From: Streptomyces peucetius
GTDB taxonomy: Bacteria > Actinomycetota > Actinomycetes > Streptomycetales > Streptomycetaceae
Reading direction: 5' to 3'
Assembly: GCF_025854275.1 (NCBI RefSeq)
Contig: NZ_CP107567.1
Coordinates: 3,472,001-3,536,000, forward strand
DNA length: 64,000 bases
Shown here: positions 1-6,643 of the stretch, one piece after another
Layout: the number at the start of each line of letters is the position of its first letter
How positions within the stretch are numbered: the first letter of the stretch is position 1
Program-made: the position numbers and the translations under genes
Notes under the pieces: model-generated
What the model saw: the letters and a program-made list of their open reading frames with translations, nothing else
What the model was told of the DNA's origin: nothing
Databases searched by the model: none

Positions 1-386
1 ATCAGCGCCTGAACCAGGTCGGGCCGCTTCGCGGCCAGCTGCCACGCGGTCAGGGCGCCCATCGCATGGCCGATCAAGGTTACCGGCGCGAGGCCGAGTT
101 GCTCGATCGCGGCCTCGGCGTCCGCCACGTACGCCTCACGCGTGTACGGCCCTTCCGCCGGCTTGTCGCTCCGGCCGTGGCCCCGCTGGTCGAGCGCCAC
201 CGCGCGATGGCGCTCGGTGAGCCATCGGGCCGTGGACGCCCAGTGCGAGGCACGGCCCATCAGGCCGTGGAGCAATAAGACCCCCGGGGCTTGCTCGCCC
301 TCGCCGCGGCCCTTCGGCGGGTCCGCGAACTCCCAGGCAGCCAGGCGTACGCCACCTGTTCCGGTCACGTCGATGCGCCGCACCAT
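1..386 (-). CDS. Alpha/beta hydrolase with Ala at the nucleophile position (3' end cut by window)
   Basis: The first 128 codons of an alpha/beta-hydrolase fold protein are present; the rest lies before base 1. Seen: the oxyanion-hole stretch VLLLHGLMG, the LDQRGHGRSDKP strand-turn that follows, and a nucleophile elbow reading TLIGHAMGALT. In serine hydrolases of this fold the elbow is G-H-S-x-G, but residue 108 here is Ala (codon GCG, reverse complement of bases 63-65). The protein may therefore be a non-hydrolytic member (cofactor-free lyase or binding protein) or be inactive. The ATG at 384-386 is the only start that fits the family N-terminus. A LexA-like palindrome lies about 75 bp upstream. 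The missing 3' part holds the Asp/His residues, so the rest of the triad cannot be judged. Confidence 0.85.
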   Translation of the reverse strand, partial: MVRRIDVTGTGGVRLAAWEFADPPKGRGEGEQAPGVLLLHGLMGRASHWASTARWLTERHRAVALDQRGHGRSDKPAEGPYTREAYVADAEAAIEQLGLAPVTLIGHAMGALTAWQLAAKRPDLVQAL

Positions 387-461
387 CGGTCCTGGCACCC
401 CCTTTTCTCCCCCGAGTCGGACTGGCTCGTCGCGAGCCCCGTGTCGAACCCCGCCACACTA

Positions 462-477
462 TCGAACTCGTATTCGA
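462..477. promoter_or_regulatory. LexA/SOS-box-like palindrome
   Basis: Seen: TCGAAC-TCGT-ATTCGA, an imperfect palindrome one base away from the actinobacterial SOS box core GAAC-N4-GTTC. On the minus strand it sits just upstream of a possible -10 hexamer TAGTGT (complement of 456-461) and about 75 bp before the hydrolase ATG, where a repressor could act. That LexA binds here is inference. Confidence 0.4.
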
Positions 478-559
478 AAACGCGGTTCTGCCGCGCAACA
501 CCCCTCCTTCGAGTGACCACTGACGGGGATTGACCCGCGCCGCCGAGGGGAGATCTTCT

Positions 560-700
560 GCGGGAGGCGGACCGCTCGGGGAAACAGGTCCGCGGGGACT
601 GACCCTGGGAGCTCGGGGCTCCGGGTCAGCACAGGGGAGGACAGGTCCCGGCGCCCTCGGGCGCCGGGACTCCTTCGTGCCAGGAGGTCCCTGCGGACCG
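560..700. other. Structured non-coding stretch with competing stems, inside a gap without genes (387-982)
   Basis: No gene is convincing between 387 and 982; reading frames there lack codon bias. The region is rich in designed-looking pairing: a closing stem 587-599 with 687-699 (13 bp, one G-U), enclosing a hairpin 599-605/623-629 (plus inner GGAGC/GCTCC) and a perfect 11-bp hairpin 645-655/660-670 with loop CTCG. The heptamer GCGGACC occurs at 567-573 and again at 693-699; both can pair with GGTCCGC at 587-593, so two folds exclude each other. This could be an RNA switch, a small RNA or stacked terminators. Transcription and strand are unknown. Confidence 0.35.
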
Positions 701-994
701 GGCGGCGCGACACCGGACGCGACGGTCCGTGCGGGTGCCCGCACCGGCGTCCGCTCCGGTCTACGCGCCGGTGTGCGCGCGGGGCGTACGACAGGCGCAT
801 CACCGCGATCCCCTCCCCTGCCCTCGGTGGGTTCCCCACCCCCGGCCGTGGTCATATGCCTCAGCCTCAGGGTGGCACGCGATTCGCCCGGCCGCTGCCA
901 TTCCGGACGGAAACCGGACCCCGCACACCCGGCGCACGGCGGCCGACGCCACCGGAACGGGACCGGCCCCGCTCTCAGGAGGGGATGCCGTTGG

Positions 995-2665
995 CTAATT
1001 CGCCCCGTTGAGCTTGTGCTCGGCGGGGCGAAGTGCTGTCAGGTGGGAGGTGCGGGTTCGGGCTCGGGGCCTGTTGGTGCTCCAGGCGTCCATGCGTGCG
1101 AGGTTGATCGCGGTCGCGGTGAGTTGGTGCTGGAGCCGGGTCTTGGCGAGCCCGTGGTAGCGGCATTGGCGCAGGCCGGTGACTCGGACGGCGTGGGAGA
1201 TGGTGCCCTCGATGCCGTTGCGGGCCGCGTAGCGTTCCCGCCACTCGGGGGTTCCCTCTGCGGCGCGGGCCTGCCGGATTGCTTCGTGTTCGGCGCGGGG
1301 CCGGAGCGTGATCTCCCGGTGGGGCCGGGTGGTTGAGTTGATGCACTGGGGCCGGGAGGGGCAGGAGCGGCAGTCCTTGGGTGAGAACTGGATCCGGATG
1401 ACAGGGGTGCCGCGGTGCGAGAGCGCGTCACGCCACTGGCTGGTGGTCATGCCGTTCGGGCAGGTCACGGTCTTGTTGTCCCAGTCCACGGTGAACGCAT
1501 CCTGCCCGTAGGGTCCGGCGGCCTGGGCGGTGGTGTTGCCTGCGATGGGGCCGGTCAGGGTGACGTCGTGCCGGGTCTGGGCGGTGACGATGCGGGGACC
1601 GTCGAGGTAGCCCGCGTCCAGCAGGTGTTCGCCGGGCAACAGGTCTTTGTCGGCGAGACTGTCGTGGACGGTGTCGGTGGCCTTGATGTCGGGGACGGTG
1701 GCGTCGCTGGTCAGCACGTTCGTGATCAGGTGAACAGTGTCCGGGTCGCAGGTCTCGGTGAGATGGACTTTGAACCCGTCCCATTTGATGTCGCGCTTCA
1801 CGCTCGCGCGGGCCTCGGTGTCATAGGGACTGACCAGGCGCAAAGCGCCCGGCGGGCACTCTTTTGGGTCCCGCCACCTCACCTCGCCCTCCATGTCGAC
1901 CGCGTACTGCTGCACCCACGCGCGACGCAGAATCTGGACGGCGGGCAGCTCGCGCAGCCAGCAGGGCGCGTGAGCGGCGTGCACGTTGGTGAGCAGGCGC
2001 ATTCCGTCCCGGCCGGTCTGTTCCGCCAGCTCAGTGCGCCTGCCGCGGCCCGAGGGCAGCCAGTAGTCCTCCGGCCGGGCGGCATACCGGTCGAACCATG
2101 CCGGATCGGCATGGCCGGTCAGCCACTCAGGGGCGGCTGCCGCGACCGCGTTGAGCGCCGCCCGCAGTGTCTCGATGACGAACTCCAGCCGGTTCAGCGA
2201 CCGGATCGCGGCCAGCACATGCGTGGAGTCCGTCCGCGCTCGCCCCGGCGGCTTCAGCACACCCGCCTGCCGGGCGGCGTCCAGGACCCGGTCGAAGACC
2301 ATTTGCCCGGCCTCGGCCTCGACCAGCCGGGCACGGAACTCGCACAGCACGGAGTAGTCGAACCCCGCATCGGTCAGTTCCAGGCCCAGGGCGTACTTCC
2401 AATCGATCCGGGCCCGCACCGCCAAGGCCGCCTGCCGGTCGGGCAGGCCCTCGGCGAACTGGAGCACCGACACCAGCGCCAGCCGGCCCGGCGACACCGC
2501 GGGCTTCCCCCGGGCCGGGAACAGACCGGCGAACTGCTCATCGGTGAACAGCACCCCCAGCTCGTCCCGGAGCCGGATCGCCAGACTCCCCTTCGGGAAT
2601 GCCGCCCGAGCCACCCGCACCGTCTCCGCCGGAACATCCCCCGGCTCCTCCGGCTGCATCGACAT
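995..2665 (-). CDS. IS1182-family DDE transposase
   Basis: Cut-and-paste or copy-type DDE transposase of the IS1182 family, about 556 residues, near the usual family size. Seen: an N-terminal domain with FPKGSLAIRLRDELGVLF and the segment YSVLCEFRARL; the first catalytic Asp in ARTDSTHVLAAI; the second in HLLDAGYLDGP; a Cys-rich zinc-knuckle-like stretch CRSCPSRPQC; and the catalytic Glu in ARNGIEGTISHAVR. The ATG at 2663-2665 is preceded by GGGGAGG with 6-nt spacing; TTG at 2680 and GTG at 2671 in the same frame are less likely. It is co-directional with dmdR1, so read-through from dmdR1 could reach it. No frameshift or internal stop is seen. Confidence 0.92.
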   Translation of the reverse strand: MSMQPEEPGDVPAETVRVARAAFPKGSLAIRLRDELGVLFTDEQFAGLFPARGKPAVSPGRLALVSVLQFAEGLPDRQAALAVRARIDWKYALGLELTDAGFDYSVLCEFRARLVEAEAGQMVFDRVLDAARQAGVLKPPGRARTDSTHVLAAIRSLNRLEFVIETLRAALNAVAAAAPEWLTGHADPAWFDRYAARPEDYWLPSGRGRRTELAEQTGRDGMRLLTNVHAAHAPCWLRELPAVQILRRAWVQQYAVDMEGEVRWRDPKECPPGALRLVSPYDTEARASVKRDIKWDGFKVHLTETCDPDTVHLITNVLTSDATVPDIKATDTVHDSLADKDLLPGEHLLDAGYLDGPRIVTAQTRHDVTLTGPIAGNTTAQAAGPYGQDAFTVDWDNKTVTCPNGMTTSQWRDALSHRGTPVIRIQFSPKDCRSCPSRPQCINSTTRPHREITLRPRAEHEAIRQARAAEGTPEWRERYAARNGIEGTISHAVRVTGLRQCRYHGLAKTRLQHQLTATAINLARMDAWSTNRPRARTRTSHLTALRPAEHKLNGAN

Positions 2666-2686
2666 CGACACCCTCCCCAAACGACA

Positions 2687-2729
2687 ACGTCGGCCTTCAA
2701 GACCACAACCAGGTTTTGAAGGCCGACGT
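2687..2729. promoter_or_regulatory. Hairpin between IS end and transposase start
   Basis: ACGTCGGCCTTCAA (2687-2700) pairs perfectly with 2716-2729 across a 15-nt loop. It lies 22 bp upstream of the transposase ATG. In several insertion sequences a hairpin at this place forms only in read-through transcripts and limits transposase translation; that role here is inference. Confidence 0.55.
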
Positions 2730-2769
2730 CACGCCCGGCCCCGGATTAGCCAACGGCATCCTCAGGAGG

Positions 2770-2782
2770 GAGCGGGGCCGGT
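2770..2782 (-). terminator. Right half of the split dmdR1 terminator hairpin
   Basis: GAGCGGGGCCGGT starts 24 bp beyond the dmdR1 stop codon and is the exact complement of 962-974. The insertion sequence now separates the two arms by about 1.8 kb, so the terminator should no longer work as a hairpin. Confidence 0.7.
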
Positions 2783-2805
2783 GCAGCCGAAGACGCGGCC
2801 TCGAG

Positions 2806-3498
2806 TCAGCCCTTGGCGACGAAGACGTGGGACGCCACTTCCGCCTCCAGCTCCGCCGCCTCACCGCTGCTGCCCACGAGCACCCCACCCGCGGACTCCG
2901 TCACGCTCACCACGGAACCGGGCTGCACGCCCGCCCGCCGCAGCGTGTACATCAGCTGCGCGTCGGTCTGGATCGGCTCACCGATCCGCCGCACGACCAC
3001 CGTCTTGCCGTCCACCCCCGGGTCCAGCTCGGCCAGCGAGACCATGCTGTCGTCCAGGAACGGATCGGCCTCGGCCTTCTCGCCGAGCTCCTCGAGACCC
3101 GGGATCGGGTTCCCGTACGGCGACTCCGTCGGGTGCCGCAACAGCTCCAGCACCCGGCGCTCCACCGCCTCACTCATCACATGCTCCCAGCGGCACGCCT
3201 CCGCGTGGACCTGCTCCCACTCCAGGCCGATGACGTCGACCAGCAGGCACTCGGCGAGCCGGTGCTTGCGCATCACGCGCGTGGCCAGCCGGCGGCCTTC
3301 GCCCGTCAGCTCCAGATGCCGGTCGCCGGCCACCGTCACCAGTCCGTCGCGCTCCATGCGCGCCACGGTCTGGCTGACCGTCGGACCGCTCTGGTCGAGC
3401 CGCTCCGCGATCCGGGCCCGCATGGGAACCACACCCTCCTCCTCGAGCTCAAGGATGGTGCGGAGATACATCTCCGTCGTGTCGATCAGTCCGGACAT
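2806..3498 (-). CDS. dmdR1: Iron-dependent repressor DmdR1 (DtxR/IdeR family)
   Basis: Fe2+-activated repressor of siderophore and iron-uptake genes. It has 230 residues, matching the DmdR1 length I remember. Domain order: winged helix-turn-helix (about 1-70), dimerisation/metal domain (about 70-140), and a C-terminal SH3-like domain ending SHVFVAKG. Metal ligands known for DtxR are at identical positions: Met10, Cys102, Glu105, His106 (second site) and His79, Glu83, His98 (first site). The ATG at 3498 is preceded by GAGGGG; an in-frame upstream ATG at 3552 lacks family homology. Divergent from the SIS gene, with a DasR-like site between them. Its terminator has been split by the insertion sequence. 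Confidence 0.95.
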   Translation of the reverse strand: MSGLIDTTEMYLRTILELEEEGVVPMRARIAERLDQSGPTVSQTVARMERDGLVTVAGDRHLELTGEGRRLATRVMRKHRLAECLLVDVIGLEWEQVHAEACRWEHVMSEAVERRVLELLRHPTESPYGNPIPGLEELGEKAEADPFLDDSMVSLAELDPGVDGKTVVVRRIGEPIQTDAQLMYTLRRAGVQPGSVVSVTESAGGVLVGSSGEAAELEAEVASHVFVAKG

Positions 3499-3631
3499 AC
3501 GTGCCCCTCGATGCTGTGACTTGAAATCAGTCGTCCGCTGGCCCCGCCTCAATTCTTGCGCATACCGCCGACAACCGTGCGCGCCCGGTCCGGACCGTAT
3601 TGACAGCGCAATGGTCCAGACCGCAACGTGA
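2813..3631 (+). other. Antiparallel reading frame over dmdR1 (possible adm)
   Basis: A 272-codon plus-strand frame runs across all of dmdR1, and a second frame opens at 2599-3519. In S. coelicolor an antiparallel gene adm opposite dmdR1 was reported to make protein and affect siderophore and antibiotic production. The frame here is Ser/Thr/Arg-rich, as expected for a shadow of GC-rich coding DNA, so nothing in this sequence proves it is expressed. I cannot say which frame corresponds to Adm. Confidence 0.25.
3610..3625. promoter_or_regulatory. DasR-responsive-element-like site
   Basis: Seen: AATGGTCCAGACCGCA, 12 of 16 positions equal to the DasR consensus as I remember it (ACTGGTCTAGACCACT), including the GGTC/GACC core. 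It lies 112 bp upstream of dmdR1 and 63 bp upstream of the SIS gene. Direct repression of dmdR1 by the GlcNAc regulator DasR is published for S. coelicolor; conservation of the site here is the inference. Confidence 0.6.
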
Positions 3632-3687
3632 TCCGCGACACGGGTACCACCGGTACTGACTCACCCCCCTGCGGAAAGGGCTCGGCG

Positions 3688-4443
3688 ATGAGCGAGAGCA
3701 AGCTGGCCGGTCAGTTCTTCGACGCCGCGATCGGTCTGCTGCAGCGCGTACGGGACGAGGAGTCCCCGAACATCGCGGCCGCCGGGACCGCCGTCGCCGA
3801 CACCGTCGCCGCGGGCGGCCGGCTCTTCGCGTTCGGCGCCGGACACTCCTCGCTCCCCGCGCAGGACGTCGTCTACCGGGCCGGTGGTCTCGCCCTGATG
3901 AACCTGCTCGCCGTGCCCGGCGTCGTCGGCGTCGACGTCATGCCGGCCACGCTCGGATCCGCGCTGGAGCGCGTGGACGGCCTCGCCGGCGCGGTACTGG
4001 ACTCCAGCCCGGCACGGGCCGGCGACCTGCTCGTGATCATCTCCCTCTCGGGACGTAACGCGCTGCCTGTGGAGATGGCCATGAACGCCCGCGCCCTCGG
4101 CCTCACGGTGATCGGCGTCACATCGGTCGCGTACGCGGAGGAGACCAGGTCCCGGCACGCCTCCGGGACCTTCCTCAAGGACCACTGCGACATCGTGCTC
4201 GACTCCCACATCGCGGTCGGCGACGCCGAACTGACGCACCCGGGCATCGAGGCGCCGTTCGCCCCGGCCTCCACGGTCGTGACCAGCGCGCTGATGCAGG
4301 CGACGATGGCGGCCGCGGCCGAGCGGCTGGCGGAACGCGGGATCGAACCGCCGTTGCTGCGCTCGGGCAACGTGGACGGCGGGCACGAATGGAACGGCCG
4401 CGTGATGGACGAGTACGGCGACCGGATCTTCTTCCGCCATTGA
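3688..4443 (+). CDS. SIS-domain phosphosugar-binding protein (UPF0309 type)
   Basis: Cytosolic sugar-isomerase (SIS) fold protein of 251 residues, resembling the S. coelicolor UPF0309 protein next to dmdR1. Seen: FAFGAGHSSLPAQDVVYRAGG (phosphate-binding loop near residue 50), LVIISLSGRNALPVEMAMNARALG (the second Ser-rich SIS loop near 115) and a C-terminus ending in GGHEWNGRVMDEYGDRIFFRH. Family members bind phosphorylated amino sugars; the exact substrate is not known. The ATG at 3688 follows GGAAAGG; an in-frame ATG at 3628 has no such signal. The DasR-like site upstream fits a role in amino-sugar metabolism. Confidence 0.85.
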   Translation: MSESKLAGQFFDAAIGLLQRVRDEESPNIAAAGTAVADTVAAGGRLFAFGAGHSSLPAQDVVYRAGGLALMNLLAVPGVVGVDVMPATLGSALERVDGLAGAVLDSSPARAGDLLVIISLSGRNALPVEMAMNARALGLTVIGVTSVAYAEETRSRHASGTFLKDHCDIVLDSHIAVGDAELTHPGIEAPFAPASTVVTSALMQATMAAAAERLAERGIEPPLLRSGNVDGGHEWNGRVMDEYGDRIFFRH

Positions 4444-4838
4444 CGGCCCGGCGGCGGTGTCCGCTGCGCGGGGCTTGTCCCCTCCCCGCCCCTTCCCGAA
4501 ACCGGGGGCTCCGCCCCGGACCCCGGTCCGCCCTCCGGGCGGTGTTCGGGGCTCCGCCCCGGACCCCGGTACCGCGCTTCGCGCGGTGGCCTCAATCGCC
4601 GGCCGGGCTGGATTGCCGCTTCGCGGCAATCCAGCACCGGCGGCGTGGCCAGCCCCGCCGGCGTTTGAGGCGCCGGGCTCGGGGCGGAGCCCCGACAAGA
4701 CCGGCAAGTTCCAGCCCCGCCGGCGACTGAGGCGCCGGGCTCGGGGCGGAGCCACCGGGAACGGGGCCGGGCGGAGCCGCATACCGGTACAGCGGGGAGG
4801 GGCGGGGTGGGGGAACAAGCCCGCGCAGCGGCCCCAGG
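4444..4838. repeat. Intergenic GC-rich repeat array (copy A)
   Basis: This gap between convergent genes holds no gene. It is built from short modules such as CGGGGCTCCGCCCCGGACCC, TCCAGCCCCGCCGGCG and TTGAGGCGCCGGGCTCG, several of them hairpin-forming. A 44-bp stretch at 4681-4724, containing GACAAGACCGGCAAGTTCCA, recurs exactly at 51954-51997. A further near copy of the CCCCGCCGGCG module lies at 4648-4690. The modules are the kind of mosaic intergenic repeat common in Streptomyces and may act as transcription terminators for both flanking genes. Confidence 0.8.
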
Positions 4839-6188
4839 TCAGTGCTGCGCCAGGTCCAGCGCCGACGCCGTGAGCGCCGCGACGCTCTCCGCATGGACCG
4901 CGTCCGGGCGTTCGAACGCCGGGCGCGCCGCGCCGCGGAGGAAGGTGAGGACTCCGACGGTGCGGCCGCGGCTGCGCAGGACCGTGCACAGGGCGTGCGC
5001 CGCGTCCCGCGGCCACTGGCGGCGCTCCGCCCAGTCGCCGGCCGCCCCCTCCGCCCCCGCGCTCGCCCGCACGGAGCCGACCCGCTCCACCGCCTGGAAC
5101 GCCGGGTGCCCGGGCGCGTAACGCACCGGCAGGCCGCCGCCCTCGACGCCCGCGCTGGGGCCCGGCTCGCCGACGGGCGACGCGGCGGCCCGCACCAGGC
5201 GCTCGCCGTCGTCCTCGGCCACGTCGAGCAGCACATGGTCGGCGAAGCCGGCCAGGGCGAAGTCGAGGTAGACGGTCGCCGCCTCCAGCGGGTCCTCGCA
5301 CTCGGCGGCCGCGCGCCCCGCCCGGTGCAGTTGACCGGCCCGGAACCGGAGCCGGTTCGCCTCCTGCTCCGCCAGCTTGGTGTCCGTCACGTCGTGGAAC
5401 AGCCACCCCACCCCGAGCGGAACCGGTTCCTCCGCGAGCGGGGAGGCCAGCCGGAGGAACCCGCTGCGCCAGCAGCGCCGTTGCTCCTGCCCGCCCGCCC
5501 CGGCGACGACCACCCACAGGTCCGCAAGGCCCCGCGGGGGGCCTTCCGCCAGCACATGGTGCAGCGCGCCCTCCAGTTCCTCCACGCCCTGGGCCAGCAG
5601 TTCGCCGAGCGGACGGCCCAGCACGGAGGAACGGCCCGCCCCGAGCGCACGGGCCGCCTCGCCGTTGACGACGGCGGGCCGCAGGTCCACGTCGACCAGT
5701 ACGACACCCCACGACGCGTCCTCGAACAGCGCCTCGCTGAGCGCGATGGACCGCTCCAGGTCGATCTGGGCGTGCACCTCGCTGAACGCGCAGTACACCC
5801 CGGCGGGCCTGCCGTCCGCTCCGAGCACCCGCGCCGACTGGGTCCGTACGAGCACCCGCCCGCCGTCCTTCCGCAGCAGCGCGAACTCGTGCACCTGGCG
5901 CCCCGGGGTGTCCATCGCGGCCATCAGCCGCCCCTGGACCTCGCCGGCGTCGGCGCTGCGCACGGCCCAGCCGGCGAAGCCCCGCCGTCCGACGGCCTCG
6001 CGCGCCGACCAGCCGAGGATTCGCTCCGCCTCGCGGTTCCAGTGCGTCACGGTCCCGCGGGCGTCGAAGGCGCACAGCGCCGCGTCCATCCCGTCGAGCA
6101 GCGCCGCGAGCAGATGCGCCCCCTCCGGCTCCGGCTCGGGCCCGCCGGCGCCGGGCGCGTCGGTCGTCTCACTCCTGGAAGCACTCAT
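4839..6188 (-). CDS. PAS-PAS-GAF sensor protein without an output domain
   Basis: Soluble 449-residue sensory protein. Seen: a first PAS domain (about 20-130: LDGMDAALCAFDARGTVTHWNREAERILGWSA), a second PAS domain (about 135-250: LFEDASWGVVLVDVDLRPAVVNGEAARALG, closing with GVGWLFHDVTDTKLAEQE) and a GAF-like C-terminal domain (about 270-445, ending ALTASALDLAQH). Streptomyces proteins with this front end usually carry a SpoIIE-type PP2C phosphatase or a kinase; here the protein stops after the GAF domain, so it may signal by partner binding or be a shortened member. The ATG at 6188 follows a G-rich stretch; frames upstream show no domain. Convergent with the SIS gene across the repeat array. 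Confidence 0.8.
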   Translation of the reverse strand: MSASRSETTDAPGAGGPEPEPEGAHLLAALLDGMDAALCAFDARGTVTHWNREAERILGWSAREAVGRRGFAGWAVRSADAGEVQGRLMAAMDTPGRQVHEFALLRKDGGRVLVRTQSARVLGADGRPAGVYCAFSEVHAQIDLERSIALSEALFEDASWGVVLVDVDLRPAVVNGEAARALGAGRSSVLGRPLGELLAQGVEELEGALHHVLAEGPPRGLADLWVVVAGAGGQEQRRCWRSGFLRLASPLAEEPVPLGVGWLFHDVTDTKLAEQEANRLRFRAGQLHRAGRAAAECEDPLEAATVYLDFALAGFADHVLLDVAEDDGERLVRAAASPVGEPGPSAGVEGGGLPVRYAPGHPAFQAVERVGSVRASAGAEGAAGDWAERRQWPRDAAHALCTVLRSRGRTVGVLTFLRGAARPAFERPDAVHAESVAALTASALDLAQH

Positions 6189-6361
6189 CCCGGGACCCCC
6201 TGCAGGACTGTCCACGTGCGCCGATGCCTGTCCCCATTCAACTTCAACGTGACCCAGGACACACACGGTTCCCGTAAATCCCCCGCGCCCGGATCCGGCC
6301 GGCGGCCGAGGCGCCGCCCTGCCGCCCATGAGGCCCGCGAGAAATGCGTGCCTTAAATCGC

Positions 6362-6391
6362 TTGCCTCCGTTCCGAGCCGCTTCTTAGGGT
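6362..6391 (+). promoter_or_regulatory. HrdB-type promoter of the small leader-like RNA
   Basis: Seen: -35 TTGCCT (6362-6367) and -10 TAGGGT (6386-6391) with 18-bp spacing, a good match to the Streptomyces housekeeping consensus TTGACN / TANNNT. Expected start of transcription is near 6398. Confidence 0.6.
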
Positions 6392-6423
6392 GTGGGCACG
6401 CTCAGAAAGGAGGTGATCCGGAA

Positions 6424-6462
6424 GTGATTTCTTACCGGACAAGCGAGGTGGCTGCGGGCTGA
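6424..6462 (+). CDS. 12-residue leader peptide MISYRTSEVAAG
   Basis: GTG start at 6424, TGA at 6460-6462. The Shine-Dalgarno core GGAGG (6409-6413) is 10 nt upstream within a perfect anti-16S match, making this one of the strongest ribosome binding sites in the window. The peptide has no run of a single amino acid, so it does not look like an amino-acid-sensing leader; sensing of ribosome state or of a ribosome-targeting drug would fit better. Expression is not shown. Confidence 0.5.
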   Translation: MISYRTSEVAAG

Positions 6463-6521
6463 CGCCTGCCGTCGCACTCTGTGCACCTCGGCAGTCGTCT
6501 GCCGAAACCCAAGCAGTCACC

Positions 6522-6592
6522 CGACCCGTGGGCCGCCGGTAAGTCCGGCCGGCTCCCTCCGTCCGGACGGAGGGACCAAGGCCCACGGGTCG
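6522..6592 (+). terminator. Nested terminator hairpin
   Basis: Outer stem 6522-6534 with 6580-6592 (13 bp, CGACCCGTGGGCC and complement) encloses a 22-bp perfect palindrome 6554-6575 and a short GCCGG/CCGGC stem, followed by TCTGCGTTTCC. It lies between convergent units and may also stop transcripts of the exporter operon. Confidence 0.75.
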
Positions 6593-6643
6593 TCTGCGTT
6601 TCCGGGCCCTTCCACGAACGGCCTCGTACGGCGTCGAACGGCG

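Larger units (their letters stand above)
983..2761 (-). mobile_element. IS1182-family insertion sequence, apparently complete (1779 bp)
   Basis: The ends are 20-bp terminal inverted repeats, GGATGCCGTTGGCTAATTCG at 983-1002 and its complement at 2742-2761, with one mismatch. The flanks carry an 8-bp direct repeat TCAGGAGG (975-982 and 2762-2769), read as the target duplication. Outside the duplications, ACCGGCCCCGCTC (962-974) and GAGCGGGGCCGGT (2770-2782) are exact reverse complements. The empty site was thus a 13-bp hairpin whose 8-nt loop became the duplication. The single transposase gene runs on the minus strand and its stop codon lies inside the left repeat. Clean ends and an intact gene suggest a recent insertion. 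Confidence 0.93.
6398..6600 (+). ncRNA. Stand-alone attenuator-like small RNA
   Basis: A compact transcription unit: promoter, about 25 nt of leader, a 16-nt run AGAAAGGAGGTGATCC (6404-6419) complementary to the complete 3' end of 16S rRNA, a 12-codon ORF, then three arms CTGCCG (6466-6471), CGGCAG (6489-6494) and CTGCCG (6499-6504). The middle arm can pair with either neighbour but not both, and arm 1 begins 3 nt after the ORF stop, where a terminating ribosome would cover it. A strong terminator follows at 6522-6592. This is the layout of a ribosome-controlled attenuator, yet no plus-strand gene lies downstream; the next genes converge on it. I do not recognise a named RNA family. Confidence 0.55.

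Noticed and set aside
136..855. Long minus-strand frame across the hydrolase start and the gap
   Set aside because: Arg/Pro/Gly-rich, no domain, no GC-third-position bias, and overlaps the real hydrolase gene in another frame.
1415..2719. 434-codon plus-strand frame opposite the transposase
   Set aside because: Shadow of the transposase gene; composition typical of antisense GC-rich DNA.
6404..6419. Fragment of a 16S rRNA gene
   Set aside because: The match is limited to the last 16 nt of 16S rRNA and the flanks are unrelated, so it is better read as an extreme Shine-Dalgarno sequence.
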